From the NCBI GenBank assembly GCA_031424915.1, contig JANPII010000166.1:1-17636 (forward strand): a stretch of 17,636 nucleotides of DNA, read 5' to 3'. Every line of letters begins with the position of its first letter. The first letter of the stretch is position 1. Shown here one piece after another: positions 7,275 through 13,760 of the stretch. Below the pieces are notes generated by a model. It ran no database searches. It saw only the letters and a list, made by a program, of their open reading frames with translations, and was not told the origin of the DNA. Both the position numbers and the translations under genes were made by a program. This DNA comes from JANPII01 sp031424915. Lineage in GTDB: Bacteria > Pseudomonadota > Alphaproteobacteria > Rickettsiales > Midichloriaceae.

Positions 7275-7311
7275 TCATGCGAAATTGACGGGGTCATTAC
7301 AAAGACGACTT

Positions 7312-9456
7312 TTAAAGGCCCTGGTGGCCTGCGCTGGTAGAGGCTATACCATAGTTTGTGCCAAGCTCTACTCCTGAAGCTATGACAATGGCTGCTCCCT
7401 GTATCAATAACTCTAAGTTTGCGGTCAACAAAGGAGCGGCTGAGATTGCTAAGGTAGACAAAGCTAGAGTAGTAAATGCGGTAGCAAAAACAGCAGCAAC
7501 TTCAAGCCCTTTGATCTCCCGGTGATCATGAAACTTCGCTATACCACAATATAAAACTGTGGCAAGTAGTGCGCCTGTAAGACCAACTGTAATAGAGGTG
7601 GCTGCCAATTCTAAAGCTATGTTGTCAATGGCTTGGCCAGCTATAGCAGCGATAACTTGGTTAGGTATGCCTTGACTCACTAACCCCGTAACAGCACCCA
7701 TAGATAACAAAGCAAGGCCGCCTCCCACTCCCGCCTGTATCCATACCCCTTCTTTCAAAAGCTTTGCCTCTTGCTCCTTGGGCAGATTTTCCTCTTTGAG
7801 GCGCTTTTCCTCCTGCTCTTTCTGCTCTTTTTGTAACTTCTCTTGTGCAATGCGCGCGTCTTCTTCTTGTTTAATGCGTAAGCTCTCCTCTTCCTTTGCC
7901 TTTTCCTGCGCTATGCGCAGGTTCTCTTGTTCAATGCGGTTTTTTTCTTCCTGCTCCTTGCGCAGATTTTCCTGTTCGAGGCGCTTTGCCTCCTGCTCTT
8001 TCTGCTCTTTTTGTAACTTCTCTTGTGCAATGCGGTTTTTTTCTTCTTTAAGCCTTCTATTCTCTTCCTGGAGCTCACGTAGGCGTGCCTGTTCTTTAAG
8101 CCTTTTCTCTTGTTCAATGCGGTTTTTTTCTTCCTGCTCTTGACGCTTCTGCTCTTGTGCGGCCTCTTCCTGAGCTCTAAGTGCCTCCTCTTTCTCCTGG
8201 CGCTTACGTGCTAATACTTTCTCTTTTTGGGCTTCTTCTTCGGGAGTGCTGTCTTGGGTTTGATGTGCGATATTAGAGCTTATCTCTTTAAGTTGGGATA
8301 ATTTAGGTAAATCAACTACAATAAGCGGCTCACTCTCATTTCTATTTTGAAATTGATAGCGGTGATCAAAGAACCACTTATACTCACCCTGTTGCTGTGT
8401 TGCATCTAATTCACATAATTTTTTACCTGACGAATCTTGGAGAATAAAGGTAAATACCTCCCCTGTATTTTCTAATAACTTCTCTTTAACAACCATATCT
8501 CGATTCACTACCAAAGGTATATAAGAGGATTTTTGATGTATAGAATAATTTTGCTCTAATAATGCTATCTCTATACAAAGCGTGCTGTACTTTCGAGCAG
8601 TACCCATTCTATCTGAAGAGAGCTTGATAACTTCATCATACCCCTTCTTCATCTTGATTTTTGCCTCAAGTAGACTGGCTTTTAAGGGTTCGTATAGGTT
8701 ATTATCAAAAATAAATTGATAAACGTTATCTTTTATTTTCCCTTGAATTTCTCTTGTTAATTTCTTTCCTTGTTTTCTTAAAACCTCCTTTATTAGCGAG
8801 CGAGTTATTTCAAACCTAGCCTGATCACCCAAAATATATACAGCATCATGCATGCCCTTCTTTTCGAAGGCGCCACTTAAAATCTCGCGCATTGCAGTCA
8901 TAGGCACGTTAACCATATAGGCTTTCTCAGGATGCCGCTGAAGCATTGCTTTTGCAGCAAAGGTATGAAGCTGATTTGCCAAGTCTTTGTGTGGCTCTTT
9001 TTCTGCAAGTAAGGTAGCAACAGAGCGAGTGATACCCATATGGGTGGTAAAAGCCGAGTTCTCTGAAGTTGTTATAGTTGTAAACATCTCAATCTTATCG
9101 ATGTCTACTTCATTTGGATCAGTTACTGGTTCATATGAGGCATAAGCCACCCACACTTCTGTTTTCTCATTATCATAATATTTAAGGCTGGACTTAAATC
9201 CAGTGATACCCACTTCAATATTATTTATTACTGCGGAGTGCTGATTATAAATTTCCCCCACCCTTTGGCGTTCTTCAGGGCTTTGGAGGTTCTTAAGTTT
9301 TTTAAGAGTCTCTTGTATTCTTTTTTGTTCATAGCATAATGCCTCCCACTTCTCCACATTAAGAGCAGTCACCTTCACCATATTGAGGTACAGATTATCT
9401 GATTGCTTTACGGAATATATTTCCCCTTTTACCCCCTGGTCCGGTTGTGTGTGCAT
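7312..9456 (-). CDS. Large coiled-coil protein with C-terminal membrane domain
   Basis: A 714-residue protein in three parts. Residues 1 to about 400 are a folded-looking region I do not recognise (one stretch around 125-215 is faintly reminiscent of an acetyltransferase-like fold, too weak to call). Residues about 404-569 are an almost uninterrupted Glu/Lys/Gln/Arg coiled coil with units such as RIAQEKLQKEQKEQE occurring twice. Residues about 573-705 contain four hydrophobic segments (573-592, 620-640, 652-674, 680-700) and a short hydrophilic end. There is no N-terminal signal peptide. This plan is common in secreted proteins of intracellular bacteria that insert in vacuole or host membranes, but a cell-envelope role is also possible. 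The ATG at 9456 is preceded by GGAGAG, and a promoter lies at 9526-9554. Confidence 0.85.
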   Translation of the reverse strand: MHTQPDQGVKGEIYSVKQSDNLYLNMVKVTALNVEKWEALCYEQKRIQETLKKLKNLQSPEERQRVGEIYNQHSAVINNIEVGITGFKSSLKYYDNEKTEVWVAYASYEPVTDPNEVDIDKIEMFTTITTSENSAFTTHMGITRSVATLLAEKEPHKDLANQLHTFAAKAMLQRHPEKAYMVNVPMTAMREILSGAFEKKGMHDAVYILGDQARFEITRSLIKEVLRKQGKKLTREIQGKIKDNVYQFIFDNNLYEPLKASLLEAKIKMKKGYDEVIKLSSDRMGTARKYSTLCIEIALLEQNYSIHQKSSYIPLVVNRDMVVKEKLLENTGEVFTFILQDSSGKKLCELDATQQQGEYKWFFDHRYQFQNRNESEPLIVVDLPKLSQLKEISSNIAHQTQDSTPEEEAQKEKVLARKRQEKEEALRAQEEAAQEQKRQEQEEKNRIEQEKRLKEQARLRELQEENRRLKEEKNRIAQEKLQKEQKEQEAKRLEQENLRKEQEEKNRIEQENLRIAQEKAKEEESLRIKQEEDARIAQEKLQKEQKEQEEKRLKEENLPKEQEAKLLKEGVWIQAGVGGGLALLSMGAVTGLVSQGIPNQVIAAIAGQAIDNIALELAATSITVGLTGALLATVLYCGIAKFHDHREIKGLEVAAVFATAFTTLALSTLAISAAPLLTANLELLIQGAAIVIASGVELGTNYGIASTSAGHQGL
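7772..8034 (-). repeat. Direct repeat of about 83 bp within the coiled coil
   Basis: Bases 7772-7854 and 7952-8034 are near-identical (only a handful of substitutions) and exactly 180 bp apart, so the reading frame is kept. They encode the two RIAQEKLQKEQKEQE segments of the coiled-coil region. The block between them is built from related but diverged units such as RIEQEN. The repeat is a likely site for length change by recombination. Confidence 0.85.
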
Positions 9457-9525
9457 TTTGTTCTCTCCGGGCTATTTATCCATCATTCATTATATGGATG
9501 GAAAGTTTAACATATGATTAATGGC

Positions 9526-9554
9526 ATTATACTCATAAACTTCTTTTTTTACAA
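9526..9554 (-). promoter_or_regulatory. Sigma70-type promoter of the 714-residue protein gene
   Basis: On the minus strand TTGTAA (9554-9549), 17 bp spacer, perfect TATAAT (9531-9526). The expected start of transcription near 9519 gives a leader of about 60 nt before ATG 9456. The leader contains a weak hairpin (TCCATC 9479-9484 with GATGGA 9497-9502). Confidence 0.6.
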
Positions 9555-9630
9555 CCATTCATTCTATCAAATCAAATATTGGCCTATGTATAGATTCGTA
9601 ATTTGGCATAAAATGACAGGGCCCCGCAAA

Positions 9631-9695
9631 GACGCGTAAAATCCTCGCTTTTAAGCCATCACATACCTTATCCAATCCGAAATCGGCGTTTTAAG
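9631..9695. repeat. Dispersed intergenic repeat, copy A
   Basis: A stretch with the blocks TAAAATC-TC-CTTTTAAGC, CATACC, TATCCAATCC and AATCGGCGTT, ending in TTAAG. It is matched block for block by copy B at 17430-17490, with small indels. Copy A ends on the stop codon of yqgE (TTA on this strand at 9691-9693), so the element forms the immediate 3' flank of the prx operon. Confidence 0.7.
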
Positions 9696-10305
9696 CATGG
9701 CCACTATAACTTACTAAATTATCAAAATTGCGAACACCTAGGGCTTCTATTGCTTTCTTCCACTTATTTTTAGTACGTTGTGAAAAAATTAGCTTTGGAT
9801 CATCTAAATCCATTACCAACCATGCATTCTCTGATAGCTCATGCTCCAGCTGATCCCCATCCCACGCTGCCAAGCCTTGAGTCACAACAAACTTATTGTT
9901 ATGACTTCCTTTGACATAATCATGTAAGAAGTTCTCAGCATCAGTATGGACAGTTAGGCTATGCCACTGAGTAAAATGCTCCTCCTGGTCACGATTCATA
10001 CTTAGAATTATTACTCTACTAGTTTCTACAGGCCCACCAAACAATACTGGAAAACGTTTATTCAAACGCGCAGGGATACCCTGCTTCTGCTCTACACGTT
10101 GAGATTCAAAAATCTCTTTTAGCGATATGCTTCCCATCTCGCGGTTAATAATCACTCCAATTGCGCCATTTTCATCATGTGCGCATATGTAAATCAGTGA
10201 CTTCTCAAAGCAGCTTCCGTCTAACGATTTAGAGGCTACTAACATCCGCCCTTCTAGCGACCCCCAAGGTTTGCCTATTACGCCAGACTCAAAGATCTCA
10301 TCCAT
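9691..10305 (-). CDS. yqgE: YqgE/AlgH (UPF0301/DUF179) family protein
   Basis: A 204-residue protein with the family landmarks GRMLVASKSL (19-28), GAIGVIINR (47-55), LFGGPVE (88-94) and GLAAWDGDQLEHEL (144-157), and normal family length. The biochemical role is not established; in Pseudomonas the relative AlgH was first linked to alginate regulation. The ATG at 10305 has GGAG six bases upstream, inside the end of hemF, three bases after the hemF stop. It is the last gene of the prx-trxB-hemF-yqgE operon. Its stop codon lies at the edge of dispersed repeat copy A. Confidence 0.93.
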   Translation of the reverse strand: MDEIFESGVIGKPWGSLEGRMLVASKSLDGSCFEKSLIYICAHDENGAIGVIINREMGSISLKEIFESQRVEQKQGIPARLNKRFPVLFGGPVETSRVIILSMNRDQEEHFTQWHSLTVHTDAENFLHDYVKGSHNNKFVVTQGLAAWDGDQLEHELSENAWLVMDLDDPKLIFSQRTKNKWKKAIEALGVRNFDNLVSYSGHA

Positions 10306-10308
10306 ACT

Positions 10309-11169
10309 TTACTCCCATTTTACTTCCGGTGGCATCGAGCCTAAAATAGCTTTGACATTCCCACCAGTTTGCAGCCCAAATTGCGTTCCACGGTCGTAGA
10401 GTAAGTTAAACTCGACATACCGCCCCCGTTTGTACAGCTGCTGCTCCTTTTGCTCCGCCGTCCATTTACTTTTATAATTGCGCCTTACGATTTGAGTATA
10501 CGCAGTTAAAAACTTGCTGCCTACTTCTTTCGTAAAACCAAAGTCCTTATCCCAATCACCTGAGTTAAGGTAATCATAAAAAATACCCCCCACCCCACGC
10601 ATTTCATTGCGATGTGGTAAAAAGAAATATTTATCACACCGCTTCTTGAAATCCTCATAACAAGAAGGATTATATGCATCGCATGCTTGGCGCATATAAT
10701 CATGAAATGTTGCTGTGTCATCTTTATCGGGAAAAGTAGGGGTAAGATCTGCACCCCCACCAAACCAAGCTTGTTGTGTTACAATAAAACGCGTATTCAT
10801 ATGCACAGTTGGCACTAGTGGCGATTTAGGATGAGCAATCAAAGATATTCCTGTTGCTGCGAATGAACGATCGCCAGCAGTCCCCGGGATGTTATCTGCT
10901 ACACTTTCTGGAAATTCGCCATTAAGAGAAGAGATATGCACACACACTTTTTCAAATACTTTACCATACATAACAGACATTTCACCGCCTCCACTGCCCC
11001 CCTGGTAGTCCCATTTTTCCACCTCAAAAGAGGCATTCGAATTGGCTTCTCGCTCTAACTGCATTAGGGTATTACGTACGTTATCCCGTAACTGCCGAAA
11101 CCATAGTTGAGCCATCTCCCTCTTTGCTTCTATATCAGGGTATTGTGGGTTATCTACTTTTTTTATCAT
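10309..11169 (-). CDS. hemF: Oxygen-dependent coproporphyrinogen III oxidase HemF
   Basis: Decarboxylates two propionate side chains of coproporphyrinogen III to give protoporphyrinogen IX, using O2 and releasing CO2 and H2O2. The 286-residue protein carries HMNTRF (123-128), WFGGGADLTP (135-144), RGVGGIFYDYL (191-201) and KRGRYVEFNLLYDRGTQFGL from 247, all diagnostic. Length is close to the usual 280-300. Its ATG (11169) overlaps the trxB stop by four bases (ATGA), with GGGA seven bases upstream. Placement behind peroxiredoxin and thioredoxin reductase makes sense because the enzyme produces peroxide; that link is inference. An aerobic haem step suggests the organism lives with oxygen. Confidence 0.97.
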   Translation of the reverse strand: MIKKVDNPQYPDIEAKREMAQLWFRQLRDNVRNTLMQLEREANSNASFEVEKWDYQGGSGGGEMSVMYGKVFEKVCVHISSLNGEFPESVADNIPGTAGDRSFAATGISLIAHPKSPLVPTVHMNTRFIVTQQAWFGGGADLTPTFPDKDDTATFHDYMRQACDAYNPSCYEDFKKRCDKYFFLPHRNEMRGVGGIFYDYLNSGDWDKDFGFTKEVGSKFLTAYTQIVRRNYKSKWTAEQKEQQLYKRGRYVEFNLLYDRGTQFGLQTGGNVKAILGSMPPEVKWE

Positions 11170-12113
11170 CCTACATTCCCTTCGGATTCTGCCAAGAACT
11201 TAGAAGCTTCCAAGGCTGCCATGCAGCCCATACCTGCAGCCGTTACTGCTTGGCGAAATATTTTATCTTTGACATCACCTGCGGCAAATACTCCAGGTAT
11301 ATCTGTTCTTGTACTATCAGGAGAGGTTATAATATACCCTTCGTCATCCATGGCTAATATACCGCGAAACATTTCAGTATGCGGCTTATGGCCAATAGCA
11401 ATAAAGATCCCATCCACCAGCTGCTCAGTCACATTTCCGGTCTTTAAATTACGCAAGCGCGCACCTGTAACTCCTAGCGGCTCTTCAGTTCCCAACACCT
11501 CCTCCAGTGCTGTATCCCAAATAACCTCTATCTTAGGATGAGCAAAGAGGCGTTGCTGCAGTATCTGCTCTGCACGTAAAGCATCACGCCTGTGCACTAG
11601 TACCACTTTTGCAGCATGGTTGGTGAGATAAAGCGCTTCTTCTACCGCAGTATTGCCCCCGCCGATTACCATCACCTTCTTACCCCTATAGAAAAAAGCA
11701 TCGCAAGTAGCACAACCAGACACTCCAAAGCCGCGGAACTTAGTCTCACTATCCAGGCCAAGCCATTTAGCCTGAGCCCCAGTGCAAATGATTACTGTAT
11801 CTGCAGTATATACTGCACCTGACTCTCCTATGGCCTTAAATGGCCTAGACTTGAGGTCTACCTCTACAATGTGATCATTACACAGCTCTGTACCAACGTG
11901 AGCAGCTTGTGCTGCCATCTGTTCCATCAGCCATGGTCCTTGAATAATATCAGCAAAACCTGGGTAATTTTCTACATCCGTAGTGACAGTAAGCTGTCCT
12001 CCTGGTTGGTTACCAGAAACTAAAATTGGTTTGAGCGCAGCGCGGGCCGCGTAAATTGCTGCGGTATATCCTGCTGGGCCCGAACCGATCACCAAAACTG
12101 CTGTATGCTTCAC
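11166..12113 (-). CDS. trxB: Thioredoxin-disulfide reductase TrxB
   Basis: FAD enzyme that reduces thioredoxin with NADPH. The 315-residue protein has the FAD-binding GSGPAG (10-15), the redox pair Cys134-Ala-Thr-Cys137, the NADPH-binding GGGNTA (151-156) and the late FAD motif (T-D-I-P-G-V-F-A-A-G-D-V near residue 275). The start is GTG at 12113 (first residues MKHTAVLVIGSGPAG match the family), with GGGG eight bases upstream. The gene lies 18 bp after the peroxiredoxin stop and overlaps hemF by four bases. With the peroxiredoxin it forms an NADPH to thioredoxin to peroxide chain; no thioredoxin gene is in the window. Confidence 0.96.
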   Translation of the reverse strand: MKHTAVLVIGSGPAGYTAAIYAARAALKPILVSGNQPGGQLTVTTDVENYPGFADIIQGPWLMEQMAAQAAHVGTELCNDHIVEVDLKSRPFKAIGESGAVYTADTVIICTGAQAKWLGLDSETKFRGFGVSGCATCDAFFYRGKKVMVIGGGNTAVEEALYLTNHAAKVVLVHRRDALRAEQILQQRLFAHPKIEVIWDTALEEVLGTEEPLGVTGARLRNLKTGNVTEQLVDGIFIAIGHKPHTEMFRGILAMDDEGYIITSPDSTRTDIPGVFAAGDVKDKIFRQAVTAAGMGCMAALEASKFLAESEGNVG

Positions 12114-12131
12114 TGAATTGCCCCGTAACTC

Positions 12132-12722
12132 TTATCCATGCTTTTTTAAATAACTAGCCACGCCTTCAGCACTTGCTTTCATAGCCTCTTTTCCGTGCTG
12201 CCAATCAGACGGGCAAACTTCCCCATGCTCCTCATTGTGGCGTAGAGCATCCAAAATGCGTAATGCCTCATCAATACTGCGTCCTATAGGCAGATCATTA
12301 ATAAGCTGGTGCCGCACGATTCCCTTAGGGTCGATGATAAATGTACCACGCAGAGCTACAGAATTGTCAAACAACACGTCATAATCACGAGATATCTGCT
12401 TAGACAAATCCGCCACCATTGGGAAGCGCACCTGGCCGATGCCACCTTCATTTATAGGAGTTTTCTTATATGCTATATGGGAGAAATGAGAATCCACACT
12501 TACAGAAATAACCTCAGCATTACGACGCTTAAACTCTTCTAGGCGTTTATCAAATGCAATGATTTCCGAAGGACAAACAAAAGTGAAGTCCAAAGGATAG
12601 AAGAATAATACAACGTACTTACCTTTGGTATATTCTGACAAACGTAGCTCTATTATAGAATTATCTGGCATTACTGCTTTGGCAACAAAATCCGGCGCGG
12701 GCTTACTAACTAAAACAGACAT
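12132..12722 (-). CDS. Typical 2-Cys peroxiredoxin (AhpC/Prx1 type)
   Basis: Thiol peroxidase reducing H2O2 and organic peroxides. Counting from the first of two tandem ATGs, the peroxidatic cysteine is Cys51 in DFTFVCPSE and the resolving one is Cys171 in GEVCPSDW, the pattern of typical 2-Cys enzymes. The C-terminal YLKKHG is that of the bacterial Prx1/AhpC branch and lacks the eukaryotic YF motif linked to overoxidation. Two ATGs stand side by side (12725 and 12722). I chose the second because GGAG is six bases from it but only three from the first. First gene of the operon prx-trxB-hemF-yqgE, with a promoter at 12758-12786. Confidence 0.95.
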   Translation of the reverse strand: MSVLVSKPAPDFVAKAVMPDNSIIELRLSEYTKGKYVVLFFYPLDFTFVCPSEIIAFDKRLEEFKRRNAEVISVSVDSHFSHIAYKKTPINEGGIGQVRFPMVADLSKQISRDYDVLFDNSVALRGTFIIDPKGIVRHQLINDLPIGRSIDEALRILDALRHNEEHGEVCPSDWQHGKEAMKASAEGVASYLKKHG

Positions 12723-12757
12723 CATTTACTCCGTTGTTTACATTTATACTGACATAA

Positions 12758-12786
12758 ATTATAGGGTGAGGACGCCATGACTACAA
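12758..12786 (-). promoter_or_regulatory. Sigma70-type promoter of the prx-trxB-hemF-yqgE operon
   Basis: On the minus strand TTGTAG (12786-12781), 17 bp spacer, perfect TATAAT (12763-12758), giving a leader of about 30 nt. It separates the operon from the pcm-like gene upstream. No obvious OxyR-type operator is seen. Confidence 0.62.
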
Positions 12787-12823
12787 GAGTATATTTATTA
12801 ATTTTTACAACTAAATAGGCTTG

Positions 12824-13447
12824 CTACAATGAACTAGCGTAACCATCCCACTTTTCAACAGGCGAATATATACCAGAAATATTACGATATAACACTGCCT
12901 TGGACATACCCTCATATCTTTCTAACGTCACTAGTCGCCCCCCTTTACGCAATTGGTGGAACAAACCTTCTGGCACTCTGGAAATTAAGCCATTGATGAA
13001 TATTACATCATACGGAGCATTTTCTACAGCACCGGCTAATAACTCGCCGTGTTTAATCGAGATATTATGATACTGCATAGCAGGCAGCAACTCAGCAGCC
13101 TTTAATGCAAGGCTACGTGCGCTTTCTACTGCTACTACCTCACCTGCCATTTTGGCTATTACTGCGGTTGAATAGCCATTGCCACACCCTATATCCAACA
13201 CCTTATCTTCCGAGCTGATCTCCAAAGCTTGCAGCATCTGAGCGAATAATGCAGGCTGCAGCATAAAACGTCCCTGCCCTAATGGTAGTTCACGATCTAA
13301 GTAGGCAACCTGTTGCCACCTACCATTACAAAATTTATGCCGTGGCACTTCAGACATCACCTGCCATATGCGCTTATCAAACACACTACTGGTCATTACC
13401 TGATTCTTCACCATGTTTTGATGTGCTGTTGCAAAAAATTCATCCAT
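12824..13447 (-). CDS. Pcm-like protein-L-isoaspartate O-methyltransferase family
   Basis: S-adenosylmethionine-dependent methyltransferase of the PCMT family, 207 residues. Motif I reads VLDIGCGNGYSTAVIA (83-98), followed by the acidic VAVES (106-110). The region before it (VPRHKFC, then ELPLGQGRFMLQP) aligns with the family's VPRH.F and I-P-IG-GQTISQP segment. The TISQP motif that contacts the isoaspartyl substrate is replaced by FMLQP, so repair activity is doubtful; divergent versions like this are known to me from alphaproteobacteria. ATG 13447 is preceded by AGGA; the longer GTG start (13471) would add eight residues and has no ribosome binding site. It has its own unit, upstream of the prx promoter. 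Confidence 0.86.
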   Translation of the reverse strand: MDEFFATAHQNMVKNQVMTSSVFDKRIWQVMSEVPRHKFCNGRWQQVAYLDRELPLGQGRFMLQPALFAQMLQALEISSEDKVLDIGCGNGYSTAVIAKMAGEVVAVESARSLALKAAELLPAMQYHNISIKHGELLAGAVENAPYDVIFINGLISRVPEGLFHQLRKGGRLVTLERYEGMSKAVLYRNISGIYSPVEKWDGYASSL

Positions 13448-13537
13448 ATTTTCTATCCTAATGGAAGTCACTATACACGCCAGAATATACTACTATGTTA
13501 CATTGTCCAAGAGTTTTGTGGGGTCATAATAAGCAGA

Positions 13538-13571
13538 GCTGCGCAAGACAGAGGTGAAAGTGGCTATAAAT
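13538..13571 (+). repeat. Dispersed 34-bp repeat, copy 1
   Basis: GCTGCGCAAGACAGAGGTGA and following bases to ATAAAT match the complement of 16381-16414 over 34 bp with two mismatches. It lies in the non-coding gap 13448-13643 between the pcm-like gene and the frameshifted tail of the 524-residue gene. The gap also has GATTGCCGC at 13589-13597, which recurs near 16334. Confidence 0.75.
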
Positions 13572-13643
13572 GTCTTATATGGGCGCCATGATTGCCGCTT
13601 TTAAGTGTTTTCTACCCTCTTCTTAAACATAGTTCGAGTTATG

Positions 13644-13760
13644 TTACTTCTGTATTTCTTTTTCTTGAGGTTGAGTTTTATCTTTATCAGCAAGTTGTTG
13701 AGTATGTGGGCCTACAACTGGCCCAGGAGCTTGCTCTTGTGTAGTTGGCTCATGTGGAGG
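13644..13760 (-). pseudogene. Out-of-frame C-terminal tail of the 524-residue protein
   Basis: Just past the stop of the upstream gene a different minus-strand frame stays open for 38 codons from 13760 to TAA at 13646-13644. It reads as a Pro/Gln/Thr/Glu/Lys-rich tail (PPHEPTTQEQAPGP, later DKDKTQPQEKEIQK) that continues the Pro/Ser/Thr-rich end of the gene at 13750-15324. Removing one base between about 13753 and 13763, for example one A of CTAACC, would join the frames. It has no start codon or binding site of its own. Confidence 0.6.

Noticed and set aside
6978..7311. Possible structured RNA gene (tRNA, tmRNA, SRP RNA) in the gap
   Set aside because: No T-loop, acceptor stem or other signature of these RNAs was found.
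7778..8143. Open frame of 121 codons on the plus strand, rich in Cys, Ser and Phe
   Set aside because: It is the antisense shadow of the Glu/Lys coiled-coil region of the minus-strand gene; its odd composition follows directly from that.
7312..9456. N-terminal part of the coiled-coil protein as an acetyltransferase
   Set aside because: Only a vague resemblance around residues 125-215; no clear acetyl-CoA binding loop.
11107..11541. Open frame of 144 codons on the plus strand
   Set aside because: Antisense to trxB and hemF, which are certain; no binding site and no domain.
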